Assembly: GCA_964618515.1 (NCBI GenBank)
Contig: CAZUAS010000068.1
Coordinates: forward strand, 1 to 15,992
Direction of reading: 5' to 3'
Length of the DNA: 15,992 nucleotides
DNA from: JAFGNW01 sp964618515
Lineage (GTDB): Bacteria > Zixibacteria > MSB-5A5 > GN15 > FEB-12
Shown here: piece after piece, positions 1 through 11,383 of the stretch
Numbering within the stretch: position 1 is the stretch's first letter
How the letters are laid out: the number at the start of each line of letters is the position of its first letter
Notes under the pieces: generated by a model
Seen by the model: the letters and a program-made list of their open reading frames with translations, nothing else
Database searches by the model: none
What the model was told of the DNA's origin: nothing
Made by a program: the position numbers and the translations under genes

Positions 1-3562
<3,562 letters not shown>

Positions 3563-3566
<4 letters not shown>

Positions 3567-3590
3567 CAACTTGGGACTTTTAACTAAATT
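3563..3590 (+). promoter_or_regulatory. possible promoter upstream of rpsL
   Basis: A perfect -35 hexamer TTGACA (3563-3568) overlaps the rpoC stop codon. A 4-of-6 -10 match, TAAATT (3585-3590), follows after 16 bases. It would let the str genes be transcribed separately from rpoBC. The -10 box is weak and I have no transcription evidence. Confidence 0.3.
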
Positions 3591-3613
3591 CAGGGTTTAT
3601 TTTTTATTTAGTT
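3582..3613. repeat. AT-rich inverted repeat in the rpoC-rpsL spacer
   Basis: AACTAAAT (3582-3589) is the exact reverse complement of ATTTAGTT (3606-3613), with a 16-base loop that ends in a run of six T. The 8-bp stem is all but one A-T pairs, so it would be a weak RNA hairpin. It overlaps the possible -10 box, so a protein-binding palindrome is another reading. Confidence 0.35.
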
Positions 3614-3640
3614 TGTCTTAGTGTTTGTAGAGGAGAAAAG

Positions 3641-4015
3641 TTGCCTACTATTAACCAGTTAATCCGTAAGGGCCGGCAGTCGGTTTTTGAAAAAACCAAA
3701 ACACCGGCATTGAAATCTTCCCCTCAGAAACGCGGGGTTTGTACGCGGGTGTATACATCGACACCCAAGAAACCTAATTCGGCTTTGAGAAAAGTGGCGC
3801 GTGTTCGCCTTACGAATCAGATAGAGGTAACGGCTTATATCCCCGGTGAAGGTCACAACCTTCAGGAACACTCGATTGTTCTGATACGGGGCGGTCGTAT
3901 AAAAGACCTTCCCGGAGTGAGGTATCATATCATCCGTGGTACCATGGATACGTCGGGTGTGGCGGAGCGCAAGCGGGGACGTTCCAAATACGGCACCAAG
4001 AGACCGAAATCTTAA
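3641..4015 (+). CDS. rpsL: 30S ribosomal protein S12
   Basis: S12 sits at the decoding centre of the small subunit and helps set translational accuracy. The 124-residue product has the family N-terminus MPTINQLIRKGR and the loops TPKKPNSALRK and GGRIKDLPGVRYH. Lys43 and Lys88, where streptomycin-resistance changes usually fall, are both wild type. Asp89, the residue methylthiolated by RimO in many bacteria, is present. The start is TTG at 3641: the family N-terminus begins exactly there and AGGAG (3631-3635) lies 5 bases upstream. It follows rpoC directly, as in lineages where the beta and str operons are joined, and is 16 bases from rpsG, so the two are very likely co-transcribed. Confidence 0.97.
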   Translation: MPTINQLIRKGRQSVFEKTKTPALKSSPQKRGVCTRVYTSTPKKPNSALRKVARVRLTNQIEVTAYIPGEGHNLQEHSIVLIRGGRIKDLPGVRYHIIRGTMDTSGVAERKRGRSKYGTKRPKS

Positions 4016-4031
4016 AGTTGTGTAGGATAAG

Positions 4032-4502
4032 ATGCCAAGAAGGTTATCAGTAGAGAAACGTAAAGTAGTTCCGGATTTTAAATTTAAGGATAGGTTATCC
4101 ACTCAGTTCGTCAACGTATTGATGAAAAACGGCAAGCGCTCGACGGCGGAGAGGTGTTTTTACGATGCTCTGGATTTGCTGGAAAAGAAATCCGGCCAGA
4201 GCGGTCTGGAACTGTTTCAGAAGGCGATTAATAACGTCAAGCCGGTGCTGGAGGTGCGGTCGCGCCGCGTTGGCGGTGCCACCTATCAGGTGCCGGTGGA
4301 AGTACGGGAAAGCCGCCGGACAGCCCTGGCGGTCAGGTGGGTAATTTCCTATTCAAGGGGCCGGAGTGAAAAATCGATGGCTCATAAACTGGCGGCGGAG
4401 TTGCTGGCCGCCGCAAATAATGAAGGCGCTTCAATAAAAAAGAAGGAGGATACTCATAAAATGGCTGAGGCCAATAAGGCCTTTGCGCATTTCCGGTGGT
4501 AA
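4032..4502 (+). CDS. rpsG: 30S ribosomal protein S7
   Basis: S7 is a primary 16S rRNA-binding protein that organises the 3' major domain (head) of the small subunit and lies near the exit site. The product is 156 residues, the usual bacterial length, starting MPRRLSVEKR and ending with the conserved MAEANKAFAHFRW. The central segment with VLEVRSRRVGGATYQVPVEV is diagnostic. The start is ATG 4032, with AGGA at 4024-4027. It is preceded by rpsL and followed by a 186-base spacer before fusA. In E. coli S7 is the translational repressor of the str operon. The long spacer here is in a different place (after rpsG), so control of this kind cannot be assumed. Confidence 0.97.
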   Translation: MPRRLSVEKRKVVPDFKFKDRLSTQFVNVLMKNGKRSTAERCFYDALDLLEKKSGQSGLELFQKAINNVKPVLEVRSRRVGGATYQVPVEVRESRRTALAVRWVISYSRGRSEKSMAHKLAAELLAAANNEGASIKKKEDTHKMAEANKAFAHFRW

Positions 4503-4546
4503 CGTTTAATTTTATCGGTTTATCTTTTTAACGGCTTTTAAACGTT
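4501..4546 (+). repeat. 9-bp inverted repeat immediately after rpsG
   Basis: AACGTTTAA (4501-4509), which overlaps the rpsG stop codon, is the exact reverse complement of TTAAACGTT (4538-4546); the loop is 28 bases. No T-run follows, so it is not a standard intrinsic terminator. It could be an mRNA processing or stabilising structure between rpsG and fusA, or chance in an AT-rich spacer. Confidence 0.4.
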
Positions 4547-4571
4547 GTGAGAGTTACTATTGCGCGCCAAG

Positions 4572-4599
4572 TTGAAAAATTTTTGAGAAGCGGTATTTA
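4572..4599 (+). promoter_or_regulatory. possible promoter upstream of fusA
   Basis: TTGAAA (4572-4577) is followed after 16 bases by TATTTA (4594-4599), weak matches to the -35 and -10 boxes. The position inside the only long spacer of the str cluster makes a separate fusA promoter reasonable. The match alone is not strong in AT-rich DNA. Confidence 0.25.
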
Positions 4600-4630
4600 G
4601 TTTTTCTTACCCTGCTGAAAGGAAAACATA

Positions 4631-4666
4631 ATGTCACTTCTCGATAGTAAGGACATTATAGTTTGA
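4631..4666 (+). other. possible leader mini-ORF (11 codons) before fusA
   Basis: ATG at 4631 opens an 11-residue reading frame (MSLLDSKDIIV) ending at TGA 4664-4666. An AAAGGAAA-type ribosome-binding stretch lies about 6 bases upstream. Its stop overlaps another ATG (4666-4668), whose 14-codon frame runs into fusA and stops at 4710. I do not recognise the peptide. It may be a translated leader that couples ribosomes to fusA, or a chance frame. Confidence 0.2.
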
Positions 4667-4688
4667 TGGAATCAGTCAGGGATTTTTT

Positions 4689-6773
4689 ATGTCCAGTGAC
4701 GATAGTTTAAGGAAAATACGGAATATCGGAATTATGGCTCATATAGACGCTGGAAAGACCACCACTACCGAGCGTATTCTTTTCTATACCGGTAAGACGC
4801 ATCGGATGGGTGAAGTCGATGACGGTGCGGCGACTATGGATTGGATGGAGCAGGAAAAGGAACGCGGCATCACGATAACTTCAGCCGCCACCACCTGTTT
4901 CTGGCGGGGGCATGCGATCAATATTATCGATACCCCGGGCCATGTCGATTTTACCGTTGAAGTGGAGCGCTCATTGCGAGTTCTCGATGGCGCAGTGGTC
5001 CTGTTCTGTGCCGTCGGCGGGGTGGAACCGCAATCCGAAACAGTCTGGCGGCAGGCGGATAAATACCATGTTCCCCGGATTGCCTATATCAATAAAATGG
5101 ACCGGGTCGGGGCTAATTTCGCCAAAACCGTGGATACCATGAACAAGCGCTTTGCCACCAACTGTGTCCCGATTGCCATCCCGGCCGGGGAAGGCGAGAT
5201 GTTCAGCGGTATTATTGACCTTTTGAATATGAAATTCCGTGTTTATAACGAAGCTTCGCAGGGCATGTCCTTCGATGACCTGGAAGTCCCTGATGACATG
5301 ATGCCAATTGCCAATGAATATCGTGAGAAATTGCTCGAGGCGGTGGCCGAATTCGACGACAACCTTCTCGAGCAGTTCCTGCACGACCAGCCCCTTGACC
5401 CGCATCAGGTCATGACGGCAGTAAGAAAAGCGACCATAAATTCCAAAATGGTACCTGTCACCTGTGGTTCTTCGTTTCGCAACAAAGGCATCCAGAAGTT
5501 ACTGGATATGATTGTTGATTTCCTCCCCTCACCTTTGGATATCCCCCCAGTAACAGGTCTTGACCCGCATAAACCGGATCGAGTACTGATTAGAAAACCA
5601 AATATTGATGAACCCACCACCGCTCTGGCTTTCAAGATTGCCGCCGACCCCTATGTCGGACGGCTGACCTATATCCGGGTATATTCTGGGAAGTTTGATG
5701 TCGGTAGTTCTCTTTATAATCCCAGTGTTGGGATCAAGGAGCGGGTGGCGCGCCTATTGCGGATGCATTCCAATAAAAGGGAAGACATTAAAACCGCTTA
5801 TGCCGGTGATATTGTGGCGGCTATCGGTCTGCGTAAAACTACTACCGGGGATACGCTGTGTGATTTCAAACACCCCATTCTGCTGGAACAGATGTCTTTC
5901 CCCGAACCGGTGGTCATGGTATCCATAGAACCCAAAACCCAGGTCGACCAGGAAAAACTGAGTGATGCTTTGACCCGGCTGGCTGAGGAAGACCCGACTT
6001 TCAAAGTCAAGCATAATGAAGAAACCGGGCAGACTATTATTAGCGGTATGGGCGAACTGCATCTGGAAATACTGGTCGAGCGCCTTCTTCGCGAGTTCGG
6101 CGTCGGGGCTTCGGTCGGACGTCCGACTGTGGCTTACAAGGAAACCATTACCCAGGTGACCGCCTGCGAAGGCAAATTTATCCGTCAGTCAGCCAGCGGG
6201 AAGGGTCAATATGGTCATGTGGTATTACAACTCCGCCCGGCCATTGAAAATAAACATTTTCAGTTTGAAAACAAAATTAAAGATGATATTATACCCCGGG
6301 AATTTATCCCCGCTATTGAAAAAGGTATCCGCGAAGCCATGACCAGCGGAGTTATCGGCGGTTATCCCGTCACGGGCATCGCCGCGGAACTGGTCGGCGG
6401 CAGCTACAGCGAACTGGAATCTAATGAACTGGCTTATAAGATAGCGGCAAATATGGCTTTCCAGGACGGCATTCGCAAAGCCGGACCGATCTTGCTGGAA
6501 CCGATTATGAATATCGAAGTGGTGGTCCCGGAGATGTATATGGGTGCCGTGGTCGGCGATATAAATTCCCGCCGCGGAAAAATTAACGGTATGGTACCCC
6601 GAGACGGTATGACCGTTATCGCTGTCAGCGCGCCTTTGTCCGAGATGTTCGGTTATGCCGGTACCCTTAGAAACGTCTCCCAGGGACGGGCTAATTTCAC
6701 CATGGAGTTTGCCCGATATGCCCCGGTACCGCTCGAAATAACGAAAAAGATGTTTGAAAATATAATTATATAA
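4689..6773 (+). CDS. fusA: translation elongation factor G
   Basis: EF-G is the GTPase that drives translocation of tRNAs and mRNA on the ribosome and, with RRF, ribosome recycling. At 694 residues it is normal length. The GTPase motifs are in order: AHIDAGKT (17-24), the switch segment with RGITITSAATT, DTPGH (81-85), NKMD (135-138) and CGSSFRNKG. Domain IV (RQSASGKGQYGHV and the segment after it) and the C-terminal domain V are present. The start ATG 4689 has AGGGA 6 bases upstream and gives the expected short N-terminal tail. The gene follows rpsG after 186 bases and ends 20 bases before tuf. Codon use is mixed and unlike that of tuf. I see no truncation or missing motif. Confidence 0.98.
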   Translation: MSSDDSLRKIRNIGIMAHIDAGKTTTTERILFYTGKTHRMGEVDDGAATMDWMEQEKERGITITSAATTCFWRGHAINIIDTPGHVDFTVEVERSLRVLDGAVVLFCAVGGVEPQSETVWRQADKYHVPRIAYINKMDRVGANFAKTVDTMNKRFATNCVPIAIPAGEGEMFSGIIDLLNMKFRVYNEASQGMSFDDLEVPDDMMPIANEYREKLLEAVAEFDDNLLEQFLHDQPLDPHQVMTAVRKATINSKMVPVTCGSSFRNKGIQKLLDMIVDFLPSPLDIPPVTGLDPHKPDRVLIRKPNIDEPTTALAFKIAADPYVGRLTYIRVYSGKFDVGSSLYNPSVGIKERVARLLRMHSNKREDIKTAYAGDIVAAIGLRKTTTGDTLCDFKHPILLEQMSFPEPVVMVSIEPKTQVDQEKLSDALTRLAEEDPTFKVKHNEETGQTIISGMGELHLEILVERLLREFGVGASVGRPTVAYKETITQVTACEGKFIRQSASGKGQYGHVVLQLRPAIENKHFQFENKIKDDIIPREFIPAIEKGIREAMTSGVIGGYPVTGIAAELVGGSYSELESNELAYKIAANMAFQDGIRKAGPILLEPIMNIEVVVPEMYMGAVVGDINSRRGKINGMVPRDGMTVIAVSAPLSEMFGYAGTLRNVSQGRANFTMEFARYAPVPLEITKKMFENIII

Positions 6774-6793
6774 TTTGGAGGAAGAACCAGGCG

Positions 6794-7999
<1,206 letters not shown>

Positions 8000-8033
8000 A
8001 ATTGGTTTTTGTTTTTGGAAAGTTGGTTGAATT

Positions 8034-8186
8034 GTGCCCAGAGAAAGAATTACTCTCGCCTGCGGTGATTGCAAAAGACGCAATTACGAAATGATGAAAA
8101 ATAAACGATTGCACCCCGAGAGGGTGGAATATCGTAAATACTGCCCCTTTTGCAGAAAACATACGACGCATAAGGAAACGAGATAA
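8034..8186 (+). CDS. rpmG: 50S ribosomal protein L33
   Basis: This short gene encodes a 50-residue protein starting MPRERITLACGDC, with a second CPFC pair near residue 37. The two CxxC pairs (GDC preceded by Cys10, then CPFC) form the zinc ribbon of the C+ type of L33, a small protein near the large-subunit E site. The GTG start at 8034 is chosen because the family N-terminus begins there and a purine-rich GGAAAG lies upstream. It ends at TAA 8184-8186, only 8 bases before tRNA-Trp. The order tuf, rpmG, tRNA-Trp, secE, nusG is common in bacteria and supports the call. Confidence 0.93.
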   Translation: MPRERITLACGDCKRRNYEMMKNKRLHPERVEYRKYCPFCRKHTTHKETR

Positions 8187-8194
8187 AATCATAG

Positions 8195-8267
8195 AGGCCA
8201 GTAGCTCCAATGGTAGAGCGCCGGTCTCCAAAACCGGATGCTGGGGGTTCGAATCCCTCCTGGCCTG
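8195..8267 (+). tRNA. trnW: tRNA-Trp (anticodon CCA)
   Basis: A complete cloverleaf can be drawn. The acceptor stem is AGGCCAG/CTGGCCT (7 pairs, all Watson-Crick), the D stem GCTC/GAGC, and the anticodon stem CCGGT/ACCGG with loop CTCCAAA and anticodon CCA at 8228-8230. The variable loop is ATGCT, and the T arm is GGGGG TTCGAAT CCCTC with one G-T pair. The discriminator is G73, the usual tryptophan identity base. The 3' CCA is not encoded, since GAAA follows, so a tRNA nucleotidyltransferase must add it. The gene sits between rpmG and secE and is probably cut out of a longer transcript. Confidence 0.97.
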
Positions 8268-8287
8268 AAAAATAAAACACGTGGTGG

Positions 8288-8491
8288 ATGGTGTTACAGA
8301 AAATTAAAAAATATTTAAAAGAAACGGTAGCCGAGCTCCGCAAAATGACCTGGCCGACCAAGGACGAGTTGATCGGTTCAACTATTATTACGGTGGTCGT
8401 GTCCTTGATTGTATCGGTCTTTATCGGCATCGTGGACCGGATTTTAAGTCTGGTTATCCGGACTATTTTCGGCGGTGGTCTGGGAGGTTAA
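8288..8491 (+). CDS. secE: preprotein translocase subunit SecE
   Basis: SecE is the essential small subunit that clamps SecY in the inner-membrane protein channel. The 67-residue product is the short, single-span form. An amphipathic cytoplasmic helix with the conserved ELRKMTWPTKDEL (residues 16-28) is followed by one hydrophobic segment at about 29-49 and a Gly-rich tail. E. coli SecE has three spans, so this is the minimal form common in other phyla. ATG 8288 is the only good start, because an in-frame stop lies at 8273-8275; GGTGG just upstream is a modest ribosome-binding site. The stop codon abuts the nusG start with no gap. Confidence 0.95.
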   Translation: MVLQKIKKYLKETVAELRKMTWPTKDELIGSTIITVVVSLIVSVFIGIVDRILSLVIRTIFGGGLGG

Positions 8492-9034
8492 GTGACGTTA
8501 CGCTGGTACGTTGCCCACACTTATTCTGGGCATGAACAGAAGGCCAAAAAATACCTTGAATCAGCTGTCGCCAATGCCGGGTTACAGAGTAAATTCGGCC
8601 AGATTCTTGTCCCGACTGAACAGGTGACGGAGATGAAGCAGGGTAAACGCTCTACTTCGACCAAAAAGTTTCTGCCCAGTTACATTCTCATAGAGATGGA
8701 ACTGGACAAGGAAACCCAGAATCTGGTGGTATCCACACCGGGGATAACCAATTTTGTGGGGGCTGGAGGGAAACCCGCGCCTTTGAAAGAGTCCGAACTC
8801 AAACGCATAGTCGGGCAGATTGACCGCAGCCGGACGGAGGAGAGCACGGATATTCCTTTTCAGGCAGGGGACCCGGTCAAGGTCAAGGATGGTCCTTTTA
8901 TGGACTTTTCCGGAACCATCAGCGAAATCAATATGGAAAGGCGTAAAGTCAAGGTTATGGTTTCGATATTCGGACGTCCCACCCCGGTGGAGCTTGATTT
9001 TCTTCAGGTGGAATTAGTAAAAAGCAAAACATGA
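8492..9034 (+). CDS. nusG: transcription termination/antitermination factor NusG
   Basis: NusG binds the RNA polymerase clamp and links it to Rho or to ribosomal protein S10. The 180-residue product has the N-terminal NGN domain, starting MTLRWYVAHTYSGHEQKAKK and including FLPSYILIEM, and a C-terminal KOW domain from about residue 122 (FQAGDPVKVKDGPFMDFSGT). The start is GTG 8492, immediately after the secE stop. Its ribosome-binding site GGGAGG (8482-8487) lies inside the last secE codons, so translation of the two genes is likely coupled. The secE-nusG pair is nearly universal in bacteria. No insertion in the NGN domain is seen, so it is the standard paralogue and not a specialised one. Confidence 0.97.
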   Translation: MTLRWYVAHTYSGHEQKAKKYLESAVANAGLQSKFGQILVPTEQVTEMKQGKRSTSTKKFLPSYILIEMELDKETQNLVVSTPGITNFVGAGGKPAPLKESELKRIVGQIDRSRTEESTDIPFQAGDPVKVKDGPFMDFSGTISEINMERRKVKVMVSIFGRPTPVELDFLQVELVKSKT

Positions 9035-9060
9035 GCTTGTTTTTTTGGAGAATAACTTAA

Positions 9061-9486
9061 GTGGCAAAAAAAATAGCAGCTGAAATAAAACTTCAAATAC
9101 CGGCGGGTCAGGCCAATCCAGCCCCTCCGGTGGGACCGGCGCTGGGTCAGCGCGGGGTCAATATTATGGAGTTTTGCAAGGCTTTCAATGCCAGGACCCA
9201 GGACGGTAAGGGCATCCTGACGCCGGTAATTATTACCGTCTATACAGATAAATCATTTACTTTTATCACCAAGACCCCGCCCGCTTCGACCCTGTTAAAG
9301 ATGGCGGCCAAGGTGAAAAAAGGTTCGGGCATGCCTAATAAGGATAAGATAGGTAAGGTGACCAAAGCCCAGGTTCTGGAAATTGCCAAAACCAAGATGG
9401 CTGATTTGAATGCCGCGTCGGAAGCCCAGGCGGTGGCCATTATCGAGGGTACTGCCCGCTCGATGGGCATTGAGATTATACAATAA
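9061..9486 (+). CDS. rplK: 50S ribosomal protein L11
   Basis: L11 forms the base of the GTPase-associated stalk with 23S rRNA helices 43/44 and is needed for RelA activation and full factor-dependent GTP hydrolysis. The 141-residue product is standard length. The N-terminal domain has the Pro-rich loop ANPAPPVGPALGQRGVNIME, which lines the thiostrepton site, and KTPPAS. The C-terminal RNA-binding domain follows from about residue 75. The start is GTG 9061, with GGAG (9047-9050) ten bases upstream, and the family N-terminus MAKKIAAEIKLQIPAG begins there. It follows nusG by 26 bases and leads the L11-L1-L10-L12 cluster. Confidence 0.97.
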   Translation: MAKKIAAEIKLQIPAGQANPAPPVGPALGQRGVNIMEFCKAFNARTQDGKGILTPVIITVYTDKSFTFITKTPPASTLLKMAAKVKKGSGMPNKDKIGKVTKAQVLEIAKTKMADLNAASEAQAVAIIEGTARSMGIEIIQ

Positions 9487-9508
9487 CCAGTGTTAACCTT
9501 CGTTTGTA

Positions 9509-9535
9509 CCTGTGACGATGTTTCGCGTTGACAGG
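9509..9535 (+). promoter_or_regulatory. small hairpin before rplA, possible L1 target
   Basis: CCTGT (9509-9513) pairs with ACAGG (9531-9535). A further short helix, ACG with CG.T, lies inside an asymmetric internal loop, and the apical region contains GATG. It ends 5 bases before the rplA ribosome-binding site. L1 regulates its own operon in several bacteria by binding an mRNA mimic of its 23S rRNA site, a helix with an asymmetric loop. The resemblance here is only general. Confidence 0.25.
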
Positions 9536-9549
9536 GAGAAAAGGAGTAT

Positions 9550-10254
9550 ATGAAACATTCAAAAAATTACAGACGCTATCACGAGAAGATTGACCGCAGC
9601 AGACGTTACCCCCTGGAGGAAGCGGTCAAAATCATCAAAGAAAACAAATATGCAAAATTTGATGAGTCGGTCGAGATAGCTATTCGTCTGGGCGTTAATC
9701 CCAAGAATGCGGACCAGATGGTTCGCGGTACTGTTTCTTTACCCAACGGTACCGGGAAATCGGTCAGGGTGGCGGTGTTTGCCCAAGCGGAGAAAGCGGA
9801 AGAAGCCAAAGCCGCCGGGGCGGATTTTATAGGGGCGGAGGATCTGGCGGAAAAAATCCAGGGCGGCTGGACTGATTTTGATGTTGCGGTCGCCACTCCG
9901 GATATGATGCGGGTGGTCGGTAAACTGGGTAAGGTACTGGGACCGCGGGGCTTGATGCCCAACCCTAAAACCGGCACAGTGACGATGGACCTCACCCGCA
10001 CTATCAAGGAATTGAAAGCTGGCCGGATTGAATTCAGGGTTGATAAGCAGGCCAACGTGGCCGCTTCCATCGGTAAACTGTCTTTTAACGAAAACCAGAT
10101 CATGGAAAATGTTCATGCTTTCGTTGAGGCTATTCTCCGGGCTAAACCGGCGACGGCTAAGGGAGCATATTTCCTGGGAGCTTCAATTTGTTCAACGATG
10201 AGCCCGGGTTTGAAATTAGACCATGCTGAACTTCTTCAAACCGTAAAGAAATAG
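9550..10254 (+). CDS. rplA: 50S ribosomal protein L1
   Basis: L1 forms the mobile stalk beside the E site and helps eject deacylated tRNA; in several species it also represses its own mRNA. The product is 234 residues, the usual bacterial size. Recognisable segments are GTVSLPNGTGK, PDMMRVVGKLGKVLGPRGLM and MPNPKTGTVT in the middle domain, and KGAYFLGASICSTMSPGLKL near the C-terminus. ATG 9550 is preceded by AAGGAG (9541-9546). A 63-base spacer with a small hairpin separates it from rplK, and rplJ begins 19 bases after its stop. This leaves almost no room for the usual long L10 leader. Confidence 0.97.
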   Translation: MKHSKNYRRYHEKIDRSRRYPLEEAVKIIKENKYAKFDESVEIAIRLGVNPKNADQMVRGTVSLPNGTGKSVRVAVFAQAEKAEEAKAAGADFIGAEDLAEKIQGGWTDFDVAVATPDMMRVVGKLGKVLGPRGLMPNPKTGTVTMDLTRTIKELKAGRIEFRVDKQANVAASIGKLSFNENQIMENVHAFVEAILRAKPATAKGAYFLGASICSTMSPGLKLDHAELLQTVKK

Positions 10255-10273
10255 CGTAAGGAGCCAGAAAGTC

Positions 10274-10798
10274 ATGCCGAAAACCGACAAAGTTGAAACG
10301 GTTGAAAGAATTACCAGGCTTTTCCAGGAATCGAATTCTTTCTTTATAACCGATTATCAGGGTCTGAATGTCCCTGATATGACCAATCTCAGAAAAAAAT
10401 TAAGGGAAAATAAAGTCAAGTATCTGATTGCCAAAAACACCCTTTACAAGCTGGCCGCTAAAAACGCCGGTCAGGATAAGCTGGATGATCATTTTACCGG
10501 CCCGACCGCAGTAGCTTTTGCCAGCGAGGACGCCTCCCTGGCGGCCAAAGTGTTGTATGACTCTTTCAAGGAAAAAGAACGTCCCCGCATTAAGGCTTTC
10601 GTTGTTGATAACAGTATTTACCAGCCGGATGAGATCAAGCGTCTGGCGGAACTGCCGCCCCGCGAAGTTCTCTTGTCGATGCTGGTAGCGGCGGTGGAAT
10701 CACCGTTAAGCTCCGTGGTTAATGCAATTAATGGTATTTTCTCGGAACTGGTGCGGACGATTGACGCTCTTGGAGAAAAGAAAAAGGTACAGGTTTGA
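10274..10798 (+). CDS. rplJ: 50S ribosomal protein L10
   Basis: L10 anchors the L12 dimers to the ribosome and binds 23S rRNA beside L11. The 174-residue product has the N-terminal RNA-binding domain (ITDYQGLNVPDMTNLRKKLR, then YLIAKNTLYKLAA and FTGPTAVAFA). The C-terminal helix from about residue 135, SPLSSVVNAINGIFSELVRT, is where L12 dimers dock. ATG 10274 has AAGGAG (10258-10263) ten bases upstream. In E. coli the L10-L12 complex represses translation at a leader well upstream of rplJ. Here only 19 bases separate rplA and rplJ, so any such target would have to lie within rplA. Confidence 0.97.
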   Translation: MPKTDKVETVERITRLFQESNSFFITDYQGLNVPDMTNLRKKLRENKVKYLIAKNTLYKLAAKNAGQDKLDDHFTGPTAVAFASEDASLAAKVLYDSFKEKERPRIKAFVVDNSIYQPDEIKRLAELPPREVLLSMLVAAVESPLSSVVNAINGIFSELVRTIDALGEKKKVQV

Positions 10799-10930
10799 AA
10801 AAAAATGAGACTTCGTAGGATTTTACTCCCCCCTTGCTTCTAAGCGGTTTGGTCTCACCGTTTGGGCCGGGAGGTGTCCTGAAATAAAGAAAAAAAGAAA
10901 TTAAATATTCGAAATTGAAAGGTAAGAAAA
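10799..10930 (+). promoter_or_regulatory. structured rplJ-rplL spacer
   Basis: This 132-base spacer holds several competing stems. TGAGAC (10806-10811) pairs with GTCTCA (10852-10857); CGGT (10845-10848) pairs with ACCG (10857-10860); CTCCC (10826-10830) could pair with GGGAG (10869-10873). They cannot all form at once. The last 50 bases are A-rich and lead to the rplL ribosome-binding site. A processing or translation-tuning role is plausible, since L12 is needed in several copies per ribosome, but this is inference. Confidence 0.3.
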
Positions 10931-11323
10931 GTGGCAAACGCAGCGATTGATGAAATTGTTGAAAAGATAGCGGGTTTAAGTGCTATGGATCTTGCTGATT
11001 TGTCTAAAGCTATCCAGGACAAATTTGGAGTGACGGCGGCCGCCCCGATGGCAATGATGCCGGGGATGATGCCCGGTGCCGGTGGCGGTGGTGCCGCAGC
11101 GGCTGAGGAACAAACCGAGTTTACGGTTGTTTTATCGGCCGTGGGTGAAAAGAAGATCCAGGTGATTAAAGTAGTTCGAGAGCTGACCTCGCTTGGCCTG
11201 AAAGAAGCCAAAGATCTGGTGGAAGGTATCCCGGCTAAAGTCAAGGAAGGTGTTTCCAAAGACGAAGCCGCATCCATTAAAAGCAAGCTCGAAGAAGTGG
11301 GTGCTACGGTTGAGATTAAGTAA
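10931..11323 (+). CDS. rplL: 50S ribosomal protein L7/L12
   Basis: L12 is the multicopy stalk protein that recruits and activates the translational GTPases EF-Tu, EF-G, IF2 and RF3. The 130-residue product has an N-terminal dimerisation domain (1-33), a flexible hinge (about 34-60) and a C-terminal factor-binding domain with EKKIQVIKVVRELTSLGLKE and AKDLVEGIP. The hinge is unusual in holding five Met residues between 40 and 47, followed by a Gly run. The start is GTG 10931, where the family N-terminus begins, with AAAGG (10918-10922) upstream. It lies 132 bases after rplJ. A strong overlapping hairpin pair follows, before rpoB. Confidence 0.97.
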   Translation: MANAAIDEIVEKIAGLSAMDLADLSKAIQDKFGVTAAAPMAMMPGMMPGAGGGGAAAAEEQTEFTVVLSAVGEKKIQVIKVVRELTSLGLKEAKDLVEGIPAKVKEGVSKDEAASIKSKLEEVGATVEIK

Positions 11324-11336
11324 TTCTATAAGTCAA

Positions 11337-11362
11337 CGGCCGGGAAAGTTAATTCCCGGCCG
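11337..11362 (+). promoter_or_regulatory. hairpin 1 (candidate antiterminator or processing stem) after rplL
   Basis: CGGCCGGGAA (11337-11346) pairs perfectly with TTCCCGGCCG (11353-11362) over a 6-base loop. This is the strongest stem in the window. It starts 13 bases after the rplL stop and shares 11359-11362 with the next hairpin, so the two cannot form fully together. Confidence 0.7.
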
Positions 11363-11383
11363 GATAAGTCCGGCTTTAGTTTT
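11359..11383 (+). terminator. candidate partial terminator (attenuator) between rplL and rpoB
   Basis: GCCGGA (11359-11364) pairs with TCCGGC (11369-11374) around the loop TAAG, and is followed at once by TTTAGTTTT. Short GC stem plus U-rich tail is the form of an intrinsic terminator. In E. coli a partial terminator in the same intergenic space lowers rpoBC transcription relative to the ribosomal protein genes. By position and structure this is a good candidate for the same role. Confidence 0.6.

Noticed and set aside
3720..3920. Streptomycin-resistance change in S12
   Set aside because: Lys43 and Lys88 are both the wild-type residues.
10879..10907. Promoter before rplL (CTGAAA, 17 bases, TAAATA)
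   Set aside because: Both boxes are poor and the stretch is A-rich, so such matches are expected by chance.
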